Positions 17,537-27,105 of a stretch of DNA of 64,000 bases are shown here, piece by piece; position 1 is the first letter of the stretch, and the number at the start of each line of letters is the position of its first letter. The stretch lies in the NCBI GenBank assembly GCA_002256345.1, contig NKIY01000016.1:19373-83372 (forward strand). Reading direction: 5' to 3'. A model generated the notes under the pieces. The model saw nothing but the letters and a program-made list of their open reading frames with translations, did no database searches and had not been told where the DNA came from. The translations under genes were made by a program, and so were the position numbers. The DNA comes from Bradyrhizobiaceae bacterium PARB1. Lineage in GTDB: Bacteria > Pseudomonadota > Alphaproteobacteria > Rhizobiales > Xanthobacteraceae.

Positions 17537-18169
17537 TCAGACGCTTAAATTGTCTGAAATCCTAACAAGGTCAATAACCGTCTTGGCTTGCAACTTTTGC
17601 ATAAGATGGCTCCGGCGAACCTTCACCGTAATCTCACTAACATTCAATTCGGCAGCAATCTGCTTATTAAGAAGACCCTTTACAACGAGCTTGAAAACGT
17701 CTCGCTCGCCGGGCGTTAGCGTCTCCCAACGGGCGTTCAAGTCCAGCGAGCGCGCTTCATTCTCTCGCCTTTGTCGATCTTTCTCGATCGCCTGTTGGAT
17801 GGCATCCAGCAAATCTTGGTCGCGAAAAGGCTTCGTCAGGAATTCGAAGGCGCCATTCTTCATGGCGCTCACGCCCATCGCGATGTCCCCGTGTCCCGTG
17901 ATGAAAATTGTCGGGAGATGAATGCCGTATTCCGGCATTTGTCGGTGAAAATCGATGCCGCTTTGTCCAGGCATTCTAACGTCAAGCAGCAGACAGCCGG
18001 GTACATCCAAGATAGTGCTTTCGAGGAATTCGGCGACCGAGCTGTGCGAGCGAACTTGAAGCCCGACCGACGCGAGCAAATCTTCAAGCGCAGCTCGAAC
18101 AGACCGATCGTCATCTATGACATAGACGATGGGTTGCGGCCGCGGTTCTATGATCGGTTCGTTCTTCAT
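17537..18169 (-). CDS. FixJ/NarL-type response regulator
   Basis: The 210-residue protein from ATG 18169 has a receiver domain (about 13-130; acidic D-D-D at 19-21, phosphoacceptor Asp63 in L-L-D-V-R-M-P-G, conserved Lys near 113) and a LuxR-type helix-turn-helix (about 145-205; L-T-P-G-E-R-D-V-F-K-L-V-V-K-G-L-L-N-K-Q-I). The start overlaps the TGA of the histidine kinase gene by one base, so the pair is co-translated. It would activate transcription when phosphorylated; the neighbouring mgtC-porin-mgtA genes are possible targets but this is not shown. Confidence 0.92.
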   Translation of the reverse strand: MKNEPIIEPRPQPIVYVIDDDRSVRAALEDLLASVGLQVRSHSSVAEFLESTILDVPGCLLLDVRMPGQSGIDFHRQMPEYGIHLPTIFITGHGDIAMGVSAMKNGAFEFLTKPFRDQDLLDAIQQAIEKDRQRRENEARSLDLNARWETLTPGERDVFKLVVKGLLNKQIAAELNVSEITVKVRRSHLMQKLQAKTVIDLVRISDNLSV

Positions 18170-19233
18170 CAGGCTACCTCCGTGTAGCGCGGTAGGCGTA
18201 CCTCGAATGCGGCTCCGCCCACCGGATTGGGAGCAGCACAAATTTGGCCCCCATTTGCTTCGACGATCGCCTGACTGATGGTCAGGCCGAGCCCCATGCC
18301 TCCTTCTTTTGTCGTCCAAAAGGCATCAAAAAGATGTTCGCGCGCGCTTGGCGTCAGGCCGGCACCGGAATCGGCCACCGTAAGAACAACGGTATCTGGC
18401 GCCGCCTGCGAGGCGGTGATTCGTAAGCGACGCTCAGGCAACGCGCCGGCCGCCATCGCCTCCGTAGCATTAAGAACAAGGTTGCTTATGACCTGCTGGA
18501 TCTGCACTCGGTCAGCGAAAACGCGAGGTAGGTCGTCATACATGTCTAGCTGCAGGGCGATGCCGCTACGCTCGATCTCGCTGCGTGACAAGGTTACGAT
18601 TTCACGAACGGCTTCCCTTAGGTCGAATGGCTGTCTGTGCGGAGCCTCGCCCTTCGAAAGGGCACGGATCCGCGCTATGACCTGACTCGCCCGGTTCGCG
18701 TCACTAACGATGCGGTCAAGCGCGCGACGGGCCTTCTCGAGATTTGGCGGCTCCTGGCTCAGCCATCGGGCGCACGCACCACCGCTGGCGACAACGGCAG
18801 CCAATGGTTGGTTTACTTCATGCGCTATCGACGCCGACAGTTGGCCCAGCGTCGTCACCCGCGCAATACGCAAGAGGCGGTCGCGGGCCTCCAGCGCCTC
18901 TGCCTTTGCGGCGACCATCCTCAAACTGAGATAGGTTGTGACCCCGATCGCAACGATGCTAATCCCGGTATTGACGATGCCTACTTCGTATGCGCCGGAG
19001 GGGGTCAGAAAGAAGCTGATCAAGGTCAGCGCGACGCAAATGCAAGCGAGAACTACCACAGCCGCGCCAGACAAGATGCGTGTAGCAACGAGAATGACTG
19101 CCGTGTAAAATACGGCTGCAGCGATGGCATAATCCGTAACCGTATCGGCGATGAAAATGCCTGCCATCGCAACACCCATCGCGATCAGTGTCAGTGCCGA
19201 TCTTGGACGGCTGTCATTGACCACCTTGAGCAT
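18169..19233 (-). CDS. membrane sensor histidine kinase
   Basis: The 354-residue protein has four to five hydrophobic segments (about 14-105) without an obvious extracellular domain, then a FixL/DctB-like kinase core: His138 in A-S-I-A-H-E-V-N-Q-P-L, an N box at N-L-V-L-N-A-T-E-A-M and G boxes D-S-G-A-G-L and G-M-G-L-G-L. It partners with the response regulator that follows. The signal is unknown; the lack of PAS domain separates it from FixL proper. Confidence 0.92.
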   Translation of the reverse strand: MLKVVNDSRPRSALTLIAMGVAMAGIFIADTVTDYAIAAAVFYTAVILVATRILSGAAVVVLACICVALTLISFFLTPSGAYEVGIVNTGISIVAIGVTTYLSLRMVAAKAEALEARDRLLRIARVTTLGQLSASIAHEVNQPLAAVVASGGACARWLSQEPPNLEKARRALDRIVSDANRASQVIARIRALSKGEAPHRQPFDLREAVREIVTLSRSEIERSGIALQLDMYDDLPRVFADRVQIQQVISNLVLNATEAMAAGALPERRLRITASQAAPDTVVLTVADSGAGLTPSAREHLFDAFWTTKEGGMGLGLTISQAIVEANGGQICAAPNPVGGAAFEVRLPRYTEVA

Positions 19234-19320
19234 TGTTCGCCTCTCTCGATCAACCTACGCGCTTTCAGTATTCTTCCCGAATCTACTCCGCTCAGTGGCT
19301 AGATATCTATTAATTCTCGA

Positions 19321-20019
19321 TCATTCGCCTAGCTCTAACCGCCATCGAGCGGACGTTACCAGCGGCTCCAGGCTGAGACGACCGATAATCTGTTCCAGAA
19401 CGCGATCCTGCCGAGTGTCGGCCCGCACGGTCGCGCTCACCTGGACTCGATTTGTGTCCTCGATATTGGTGCTTTCGAGGTCGCGAATGTGTAGAACGCC
19501 GGCAAGATCACGAAGAAGAAGCGCTCGAACATGCGCCTCGGCCTCTCCATGACAGATAATGCTGATAGCATAGGCGCTCTCCAACTGGCCTCCAGCGAAT
19601 GACTGGCGCTCAATGAGGCGCACGAGCGGACGCAGAACTCCATTGACTGCGATGACGAACATCGTCGCAATCAACGCGTGAAAGAAAAATCCAGCTCCGC
19701 ATAGCGCGCCGATCGCGGCCGAACACCACAGCGTCGCCGCCGTGTTGAGCCCGCGCACGTTCAATCCCTCCTTGAAAATGATGCCTGCGCCCATGAAGCC
19801 GATGCCGGAAACGATCTGGGCCGCAACACGCGTCGGACTCGACTCTCCGGGGAATAGCCCTGCAAAGAGGACGAAGATGGCGGCGCCGAGTGCAACGAGG
19901 GTGTTGGTTCGTAGCCCAGCCAGGCGTTGGCGCCATTGCCGCTCGAAGCCGATCAAACCGCCGAGAAGGAATGCGCCTCCGAGCGTGAGCGCAGTATGGC
20001 CAAGACTTTGCCAATCCAT
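19321..20019 (-). CDS. mgtC: MgtC/SapB family membrane protein
   Basis: From the ATG at 20019 the product has 232 residues: about five membrane segments in the first 140 residues, with the MgtC signature G-G-L-I-G-F-E-R-Q-W-R-Q-R-L-A-G-L-R-T-N, R-V-A-A-Q-I-V-S-G-I-G-F-M-G-A-G, and a C-terminal ACT-like cytoplasmic domain. MgtC proteins help cells to cope with low magnesium, in some bacteria by acting on the F-type ATP synthase. The longer frame to 20274 has an unlikely Ser/Thr-rich N-terminus and is rejected. It is third in the mgtA-porin-mgtC series on this strand. Confidence 0.93.
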   Translation of the reverse strand: MDWQSLGHTALTLGGAFLLGGLIGFERQWRQRLAGLRTNTLVALGAAIFVLFAGLFPGESSPTRVAAQIVSGIGFMGAGIIFKEGLNVRGLNTAATLWCSAAIGALCGAGFFFHALIATMFVIAVNGVLRPLVRLIERQSFAGGQLESAYAISIICHGEAEAHVRALLLRDLAGVLHIRDLESTNIEDTNRVQVSATVRADTRQDRVLEQIIGRLSLEPLVTSARWRLELGE

Positions 20020-20101
20020 ATGAATGTCCCATCTTGCAGCGTCGGCTACACTCCACCGACGGAAGTCCCTGCAATTGTTGGAATTTCTGCTCCATCGGCT
20101 G

Positions 20102-22237
20102 TCAGAACTCGGCGTGTGCGCGAAGCGACAGAATCGAAGCTGGTCCGCGGTCGGCGTTGTAGGCGGGGTTTGCAACAAACTGATAGTCGAAGGTGACGGC
20201 GCTCCAATCGTTGAACCGCAGGGCGTAGTATGCCTCGATGATCGACTCGTGACCGTAACGCAGCCGCCCATCACCGATCAGCAATCCCGTGCCTCCCGCA
20301 GCGAGGAAATCACGATGTGCGCGTGACAGGCCGTTGACCGCAGCCCCGAGCCCAATGGTGTCCGAGGGCCGTCCCCATGCGGTGCCCTTCAGGGCGAAAC
20401 CGCCGGAAATGCTGCGGTCGATATCCGTGAAGGATAGAATTTCGGTTCGACCGTCGTTCCAGCTTGCACGGGCGAAAAGCCCGAGGTCAGCCGTCAAAGC
20501 CTGTTCGATGTTCCCGTAAAAGCCATATTTATTCTGATTGCGGCGCAGGGCCGTCATCGCATCGTTGATATCCGTTTGCGGACTTGCCTGGGCGATGTCG
20601 ATGGCATCGCGATACGCGCCGGTGCGGCCGCGGTTGACGAAAGTGCCAATGCGAACCTTACCGGGCTGCCCGAACAGGCTGTGCCGTTCCTCGAACTCGA
20701 CGACGCCGCCACCGCCGCCCTTGAAGACCAGGACGTCGCTGTTTGGCTGCTCCGGCACCTGGAAGGCGCCCGCTCGCACGGCCCAATTCTTCTGATTAAG
20801 CTCGATCACCGCGCCGCGCGTGAAGCCCGGCAGGTCGGCGGGAAAATCATAGGCCCCCGATGACCAGATCGCCCAATTCATGAAATCGGCGCGCGGATCC
20901 TTGGCATAGGCATTGGCGTCGAAGAAGTCTCCAACTGCGAAACGGCCAACCGTGACGGTGATGCGATTGATATCGCGTCGTCCCGCCAGTTGCAGAGGGC
21001 CGTCCGCGACATCCTCCTGCTCGCCGCCGAGACCAAATGTCTGCCGAACATAGTAGCGCTGAGCGCGGAATTTTGGAAATTCTGTCCCGCCTTTTTGCGC
21101 TTCTCCATTTGGAAAACCTGCGAGTCCGAGCGTTCCGTTCAGTCCGAAGCCCTGGGCCAGTTCGGGATTGAAGTAGAACTCACCACCCTCCCAAAGCCGC
21201 ACGCCGAGAAAAGCATCCGCGGTCCATGTCTCGCGCAGTTGCCCGCCGCCGGGGAGACTGTTGGCGGACGCGTAAGGAGATCGAATTGCAGGATAGCCCT
21301 GGGCAATGAATGTTGTCTGGCCATGAACATTCCAGTCCGGCGATGCTTCGCCAGTCGCCGATGGTTTCGCGAGTGCCGAGACCCCATCACCCAGTCGGTA
21401 GTTCAGACCAAATGTGATCCTTTGGACTTGAGGGTGGACCGAAACGTCGCGCAGTCCAGTTCCATCGAGTCGATAGATCGAAGAAGCCAAATCGAGGTAG
21501 TCGTACTCAGCGCGTGCGGTCCACGGTCCTCCCAAGGCCATTTCGATACCTACGCCCGCCGTCCACCCAGCGTGCCAGCGCCTCAGCTTCGACAAAACGG
21601 CGCCGTCATCTCCATTGATGTCGACCTTCGTTCGTGCCCAAGCAAACCCGCCCGTTGCATAGGGGAGGAATGGGCCGAACGCATAGCCGATCCTGGCGCG
21701 CACTGTCCCCATCGCGTCCAGGGTCGTATTGAAGGGAGCAGCAGTCCGACGCGTCTCGTCGGGCGGACTCACGAATGTGATGTCGGCTTCTGTGCCAAGT
21801 ACCCAGCCATCACCTGGCTGAAAGTTGTAGCCCCCCTGAAGGCCGCCGATCATCCCCGTCACCGTCGGCGGCAGGCCAACTGACTGATTCAAGATCGCGT
21901 TCGTCCCTGGACCAAGATCGCCGGTCCCGAAACCGGTGTGACCACCAAAATAGATGCCCGACCAATCGACCTTGTTCGTTTTCGCGCTGCTCTCACGTGA
22001 AGCTTCCGGCAACTTCGTGGGCGTCGCCGGAATGGGTTGAGCATCTGGGCGGTCGGCAGTCGTTTGAAGCTCTTGCGCATGCGCCTTGGCGATCTGAAGA
22101 ATTGCCACGATGCCGAGTGCCAGCAAATAGAAGGCGATCGCCATAAATCGGCAAAAAAGGACTCGGCGATTCCTGAAAACCCTCAATCCGGCAGCGCTCG
22201 CGGTATTGAAGAATCCTGGGGCGGCAAAATAGTTCAT
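20102..22237 (-). CDS. carbohydrate porin (OprB type) with an extra N-terminal outer-membrane barrel domain
   Basis: The protein (711 residues from ATG 22237, with AGGAG upstream) has a signal-anchor at about 30-57, a first domain at roughly 90-285 resembling OmpA/Omp25-like eight-stranded barrels (W-S-G-I-Y-F-G-G-H-T-G-F-G, G-G-L-Q-G-G-Y-N-F) and an OprB-like porin domain at about 300-711 ending in a terminal Phe (R-A-H-A-E-F), as needed for outer-membrane insertion. Two-domain proteins of this kind are common in Bradyrhizobium relatives. It lies between mgtA and mgtC, which suggests import of Mg2+ or solutes under the same control; that link is inferred. Confidence 0.88.
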   Translation of the reverse strand: MNYFAAPGFFNTASAAGLRVFRNRRVLFCRFMAIAFYLLALGIVAILQIAKAHAQELQTTADRPDAQPIPATPTKLPEASRESSAKTNKVDWSGIYFGGHTGFGTGDLGPGTNAILNQSVGLPPTVTGMIGGLQGGYNFQPGDGWVLGTEADITFVSPPDETRRTAAPFNTTLDAMGTVRARIGYAFGPFLPYATGGFAWARTKVDINGDDGAVLSKLRRWHAGWTAGVGIEMALGGPWTARAEYDYLDLASSIYRLDGTGLRDVSVHPQVQRITFGLNYRLGDGVSALAKPSATGEASPDWNVHGQTTFIAQGYPAIRSPYASANSLPGGGQLRETWTADAFLGVRLWEGGEFYFNPELAQGFGLNGTLGLAGFPNGEAQKGGTEFPKFRAQRYYVRQTFGLGGEQEDVADGPLQLAGRRDINRITVTVGRFAVGDFFDANAYAKDPRADFMNWAIWSSGAYDFPADLPGFTRGAVIELNQKNWAVRAGAFQVPEQPNSDVLVFKGGGGGVVEFEERHSLFGQPGKVRIGTFVNRGRTGAYRDAIDIAQASPQTDINDAMTALRRNQNKYGFYGNIEQALTADLGLFARASWNDGRTEILSFTDIDRSISGGFALKGTAWGRPSDTIGLGAAVNGLSRAHRDFLAAGGTGLLIGDGRLRYGHESIIEAYYALRFNDWSAVTFDYQFVANPAYNADRGPASILSLRAHAEF

Positions 22238-22799
22238 GGGGCACTCCTGGCGTCGGGTTACGAGAGCGCCCGTCGCCAATAACTCCGAGCCGCCCTGCTA
22301 GTTTTGTCGTGAATTCAAATGGCGCGAGTTATTGGTCGCGCCGCGACTAGACGGGTCGTCCATTTGAAGCTCCTTGCTGATCGAAACCCGGTTCGGGCCC
22401 GGGCCTCGTGCTTTGTTTCCATGCAAGCAATCGTTTTGCGCTTGTGTGGCTCACCAGCGGCAATGCCGCATTCGCGATATCGCCGCTCTGTTCAACCGCG
22501 CGCCGCCGCGTAGTAGGAATCTGAGCTTGGAACCGTCCAGTAGGCGGCGACGAGCAAGGTGGACGGCCACACGCGTCAGGAGCGTCGCCGAAACCGCCAA
22601 AGCCCAGCACAAACGTCTGTTCAACCGGTTCCGAAGCGAGGACAGGACATCGCGGGGCTCCCGATTGTGGGGCGGACGCGGCGCCTGTCGCCTCGGCTGC
22701 TTCGGTGGCGGCCCTCGTCTCGGGCGGTCTCCAGCCTGCGGCGGCGCAAATCTGAGGATCAACGATGTGGACATGATCATGATCTCTCATGCGTCGCCG
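22238..22799. other. stretch between mgtA and the porin gene without a confident gene
   Basis: Two overlapping minus-strand open frames (22347-22790 and 22451-22780) start 10-20 bases after the mgtA stop, but neither shows a recognisable family; the second has a basic, weakly hydrophobic middle. A small gene here cannot be excluded. The last 40 bases before the porin ATG hold its ribosome-binding site. Confidence 0.4.
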
Positions 22800-25514
22800 T
22801 CAGAGCCATTGTCCGAACCGGCGGATGTAGACGGTCTTCATCAGTTGAGCGACGAGGCAGTAGCAGAGCAGCGTGCCAGCCAGCCACGGGAAGTAAGCGA
22901 TAGGCAGTGGCTGCAATCCGATGGCCGCGCCCAGCGGAGAGAAAGGCAAATAAATCCCCAGCACACAGATGACGCTCGACATCAGCAGCACTGGCAAAGC
23001 CGCTGTACTGTTGACGAATGGAATCTTCTGGGTACGCAGCATGTGGACCACGAGTGTCTGAGAAAGAAGGCCCTCGATGAACCAGCCCGACTGAAAGAGC
23101 GACTGATGCTCTGGAGCATTGGCGGCAAAGACGAACCACATCAGAGCGAACGTCGTGATGTCGAAGATCGAGGACGTCGGTCCGATCCAGATCATGAAGC
23201 GACCGATATTCTTGGCATCCCACTTCCGCGGCCTGCTGAGGAATTCCTTGTCCATGTGATCCCAAGGCAGCGCCAATTGGGAAATGTCGTACATCAGGTT
23301 TTGCACGAGCAAATGGATCGACAGCATCGGCAGGAACGGAATGAATGCGCTCGCCACCAGCACCGAAAACACATTTCCGAAGTTGGAGCTGGCGGTCATA
23401 TTGAGGTATTTCATGATGTTGCCGAAGGTTTCGCGCCCCTTCAGCACACCCTCCTCAAGAACCATCAAGCTCTTCTCGAGCAGGATAATATCGGCCGACT
23501 CCTTCGCGATATCAGCGCCGCTGTCGACGGAAATGCCAACATCGGCATCGCGCAGCGCCGGAGCGTCATTGATGCCGTCGCCGAGGAAGCCGACGGTGTG
23601 CCCGTTGGCCTGGAGTGCCTGTAGCACGCGTGACTTCTGAAGCGGCGTCAGCTTCGCGAAGATCGTCCGCTCCTCGACCAAGGTCCGGAGTGCGGCGTCG
23701 TCCAGTTTTTCAATATCGCGACCGAGCACCGGCTGGCCCGGTTCAAGTCCCACTTCACGGCAGATCTTGCTGCTGACAACCGCATTGTCGCCGGTAAGAA
23801 CCTTGACCCTGACGCCGTGTTCGGCGAGCGCCGCGATCGCTGGTCCAGCCGTCTCCTTCGGCGGGTCGAGGAAAGTCAGGAACCCCTGAATCGTGAGATC
23901 GGTTTCGTCCTCGATGGCATAATGCGTATTGGTGTCGGACGCCGCGAACTCACGGGTGGCGACGACCAGCACACGGAACCCGTCTTCGTTGTAGGCGCGT
24001 GCCAGCGCGGCCAGGCTTTTGCGCTCCGCGTCGCCGAGGCGGATTACGCCTTCGCCACTCCTGACGCGCGTGGAGATTGACAGCATCTCCTCCACTGCGC
24101 CCTTGCAGATGAGCAGATGATCTCCCGCTTCGCCCTCGACGACCACCGAGAGCCGGCGACGCACGAAGTCGAAGGGCAACTCGTCGACTTTCCGGTAGCT
24201 CGCGGCTGCGTTCGTGATGGCTGGCTCCGCGCCGGCAAATCGCACGACGGCCTGGTCCATCAAGTTCTTCACGCCGCTCTGGTGATAGCTGTTCAACCAG
24301 CCCAACCGGAGAACGTCGGCGTTTGGTTGCCCGGTAACGTCGACGTGGTGCTCCAGAATGATCTTGTCCTGGGTAAGCGTGCCGGTCTTGTCCGTGCAGA
24401 GAACATCCATCGCGCCGAAGTTCTGAATGGCGTTGAGCCGCTTCACGACGACCTTGCGCCGGGCCATTGCAACGGCGCCCTTGGCGAGATTCGACGAAAC
24501 GATCATCGGCAGCATTTCGGGGGTAAGTCCGACGGCGACGGCAAGGCCGAACAACAGCGCTTCCACCCAGTCGCCTTTGGTCAGGCCGTTGATGACAAAG
24601 ACGACAGGAACCATGACGAGCATGAAGCGGATGAGCAGCCAGCTCACACTGTTGATGCCGCGATCGAACGCCGTTTGAGCGCGCGATCCGACGATCGCCT
24701 TGGCTAACGATCCGAAATAGGTGCGAGCACCCGTGGCAACGACAAGCGCGGTCGCCGTGCCGCTCACGACGTTGGTGCCCATGAAGCAGACGTTGGGCAT
24801 GTCGAGCGCGTTCATTTCGCTGGACGCTACGCTCGCCGCGGACTTCTCGGCGACAGACCCGAGCGTGTCATACTTCTCAACAGGGATGGCCTCACCGGTG
24901 AGCACTGCCTGGCTCACAAACAGATCGCGGGATTCGATCAGCCTCACGTCTGCCGGGATCATATCCCCTGCTGAAAGACGCACGATGTCGCCGGCGACGA
25001 TCTCTCGCATCGGGATTTCGAATGCTTCGGGATTTGACGTTGCCGATCCTCGACGAAGAACCGTCGCCGTCGTGCGGACCATCGCCTTCAGAGCTTCGGC
25101 CGCAGCGCTCGATCGGTACTCCTGAACGAAGCGCATCAAGGCGCTGGCAAGCACCATCACGATGATGATGGTGACTTTTGTCGGATCCGCATCCTCGCCA
25201 TGTTGAAGCCGAAGCCAGATGTCCGTTACAGCGCTGATCCCAGCCAGGATCAGCAGCACTGCAATGAACGGATTCTTGAAAGCGCCAAAAAACTGAACAA
25301 CCGCTGGCAGGCGTCGCTCTTGCGCAACCTCATTGGGGCCGTCTTTTGCCAGCCGTTCGATCGCATCTCGGGCAATCAGGCCGTTGCGGTCGCCTTTGAC
25401 GTTTTCGAAGGTGTCATCCAACCCATTCTGGGCTTCACGGACCGCCTTCATCGACAGCTTGCGTTCGTCTTTTCCGCGCGGCTTGAGAGCCGCCTTGAGG
25501 ATGGGGGCATTCAT
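22800..25514 (-). CDS. mgtA: magnesium-translocating P-type ATPase MgtA
   Basis: The 904-residue protein shows the full P-type ATPase plan: N-terminal regulatory region, membrane segments at about 80-100 and 112-130, actuator motif T-G-E-A (206-209), T-P-E-M-L-P in the transport helix (331-336), phosphorylated Asp375 in D-K-T-G-T, the T-G-D-N and G-D-G-I-N-D hinges, and C-terminal membrane helices. It imports Mg2+ across the inner membrane (P3B class). The ATG at 25514 has AGGAG at a good distance; the frame is open upstream to 25685. A stable hairpin lies just before the ribosome-binding site (see separate entry). Confidence 0.96.
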   Translation of the reverse strand: MNAPILKAALKPRGKDERKLSMKAVREAQNGLDDTFENVKGDRNGLIARDAIERLAKDGPNEVAQERRLPAVVQFFGAFKNPFIAVLLILAGISAVTDIWLRLQHGEDADPTKVTIIIVMVLASALMRFVQEYRSSAAAEALKAMVRTTATVLRRGSATSNPEAFEIPMREIVAGDIVRLSAGDMIPADVRLIESRDLFVSQAVLTGEAIPVEKYDTLGSVAEKSAASVASSEMNALDMPNVCFMGTNVVSGTATALVVATGARTYFGSLAKAIVGSRAQTAFDRGINSVSWLLIRFMLVMVPVVFVINGLTKGDWVEALLFGLAVAVGLTPEMLPMIVSSNLAKGAVAMARRKVVVKRLNAIQNFGAMDVLCTDKTGTLTQDKIILEHHVDVTGQPNADVLRLGWLNSYHQSGVKNLMDQAVVRFAGAEPAITNAAASYRKVDELPFDFVRRRLSVVVEGEAGDHLLICKGAVEEMLSISTRVRSGEGVIRLGDAERKSLAALARAYNEDGFRVLVVATREFAASDTNTHYAIEDETDLTIQGFLTFLDPPKETAGPAIAALAEHGVRVKVLTGDNAVVSSKICREVGLEPGQPVLGRDIEKLDDAALRTLVEERTIFAKLTPLQKSRVLQALQANGHTVGFLGDGINDAPALRDADVGISVDSGADIAKESADIILLEKSLMVLEEGVLKGRETFGNIMKYLNMTASSNFGNVFSVLVASAFIPFLPMLSIHLLVQNLMYDISQLALPWDHMDKEFLSRPRKWDAKNIGRFMIWIGPTSSIFDITTFALMWFVFAANAPEHQSLFQSGWFIEGLLSQTLVVHMLRTQKIPFVNSTAALPVLLMSSVICVLGIYLPFSPLGAAIGLQPLPIAYFPWLAGTLLCYCLVAQLMKTVYIRRFGQWL

Positions 25515-25532
25515 TGGATGAATCTCCTGCCG

Positions 25533-25577
25533 CAAGCGCCGAGACCATGCGCCTCTCGGCACGGTCTTCGGCGCTTG
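25533..25577 (-). promoter_or_regulatory. leader hairpin directly upstream of the mgtA ribosome-binding site
   Basis: The arms at 25533-25550 and 25559-25577 pair over about 17 base pairs with one bulged base (25567) and one mismatch around an 8-base loop. In the mgtA transcript the stem ends five bases before the AGGAG at 25524-25528. Such a position suits control of translation or early termination. The frame of mgtA is open through it, and the codons overlapping the upstream arm are rich in proline, which recalls proline-sensing leaders of enterobacterial mgtA; this is only an analogy. Confidence 0.5.
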
Positions 25578-25817
25578 GGGTCTTGGTCGGCTGAGGGGAT
25601 AATGAAACCGATGCATCTTCACGACGCTCGGCATTCGGACCGCGCTTGAGCAGCGCAGCCGCTCTTCACCAGGGAGGGTCCGCACCTTCGCGCGACCGTG
25701 CGATTCTGCGCGAGTACGGATTGCCGCCCCGGCGGGGGTGAAGCCCGTCCAGGCCGGCGGACACCAGAACCATCGCCGTGCTGGCCTTATGCAGCGTGAG
25801 GGAATGCATCACACGCC

Positions 25818-26114
25818 TCACGCCGCAAAGCGACCATGCTGGTAAACTGCAAGAAGGAGTCCGGCGCGCTCGATCAATCGGCGCAACCCGCCGCCCGTGT
25901 CTGGTTCGGCGTCAAGCATCCAGATGCATTCGAGCCGACCGGTCTCGCCATTGACACGCCACGCCGCGACCAGTCGAGTCCGGTTCGTGCGGGGAGACTT
26001 CGTGAAAGGACGGTCACGCTCGCATCGCGGGTCGGCGAATGCGGGATTGCGTTTCGGCGAGGCGATCCGCGAAACGCGGAGCGAAGCCGGCAGAGTAAAA
26101 AATTGGAGAGTCAT
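25818..26114 (-). CDS. small conserved-looking hypothetical protein
   Basis: The 98-residue frame has a very strong ribosome-binding site (GGAGGTGA, four bases before the ATG). The product has a basic first half (R-N-P-A-F-A-D-P-R-C-E-R-D-R-P-F) and a second half with the strand-like T-R-L-V-A-A-W-R-V-N-G-E-T-G-R-L-E-C-I-W-M and L-I-E-R-A-G-L-L-L-A-V-Y. No function is recognised. It is 304 bases upstream of mgtA on the same strand and could be the first gene of that transcript. The clear start signal is the best reason to believe it. Confidence 0.55.
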   Translation of the reverse strand: MTLQFFTLPASLRVSRIASPKRNPAFADPRCERDRPFTKSPRTNRTRLVAAWRVNGETGRLECIWMLDAEPDTGGGLRRLIERAGLLLAVYQHGRFAA

Positions 26115-26699
26115 GTCTCACCTCCGTGACGAGCCGCTCGGCCGTCACAGGCGAGACTGATGATTCAGACTCGCGAGAACGACCTGAGCGGCACGCTTGC
26201 TCGACTACTGTCGCTTGGCATTGCTCGTTGATCCTCATGCGTCGGCAGCGGGTTGGAGCCGCTAGATGACATTGGCTGGATATCACCGTCATTCCTTGAG
26301 TGACAGTGTCTTGCGGGGTTGATCCGATATACAAAACAATATCCGGGATATACCATCGTATATTGTAAGGTCTTCGGCGATAACTACCTGCGCAATATCA
26401 AGCCGCTTAGACTCACCGGACACGGGCGCGTCGACTTCACTAGCGATGTGATCGCTCTGATTTATTTCGATCCGAGGTCTAGTGTGGGTATCGATATGGT
26501 TCTTGTCGAGCGCATCGTCGCGCGAAGCCCTCGTCTTCGGCGATTGCTTTATTCGTTGTCCTTAACCTTTCTGAAAGCGGCGTTTCGGTTTCGCCGCACG
26601 GGCTTGGATGCCTTTGCCCGACCGACATTGCGTTTATCGCAGTGTCTCTTTCGTACTGCCTCTTCGCGGATACGACGTCGTTATGCAGCCGAGCCGAAA

Positions 26700-26960
26700 A
26701 TGACGTCGGACTCGCGCTTTGTGCTCCGTCGCCTTTCTCTCAAACTTTTGATCGTGCTGATCTTTGCCGGTGCTCAAAGCCCGCTGCCCTGGGGATTCGG
26801 GAAAGCGCTTACGATGATGCTGTTTATGAGCGCGGCTATCAGCTGTGCCTTGGCCCTCATGAACCACCAACGATTCAGATTGGGAGTCTTGAGCTACTGG
26901 GACGAATCTTTGGCCTTTGTCCTGCTCGGCCAAACCGCGCGGATGGTGTTTCTACGTTGA
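26700..26960 (+). CDS. hypothetical membrane protein
   Basis: An 86-residue product with two hydrophobic segments (about 12-30 and 33-52) and a polar C-terminal part with Y-W-D-E. The open frame reaches back to 26319, but the upstream portion does not read like protein with conserved character. No strong ribosome-binding site supports this start. No family recognised. Confidence 0.4.
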   Translation: MTSDSRFVLRRLSLKLLIVLIFAGAQSPLPWGFGKALTMMLFMSAAISCALALMNHQRFRLGVLSYWDESLAFVLLGQTARMVFLR

Positions 26961-27105
26961 AGTATTGCGAGTGCGCTATGCCGGGGGCTCTCGTCTTCAA
27001 AATACTCGCCAATAACCTGCCACGCGATACGGGAATCGCGAAGGTGGCCGTCGAGGCGAGACGCGGGGCAGCGACAACCGCCTGCGGCGTCGTTTGGTAT
27101 TGGTT

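Noticed and set aside
22374-23624. 416-residue plus-strand frame across the mgtA 3' end
   Set aside because: Its sequence is the antisense of the conserved mgtA membrane region, with His/Gln/Arg-rich composition typical of a shadow frame.
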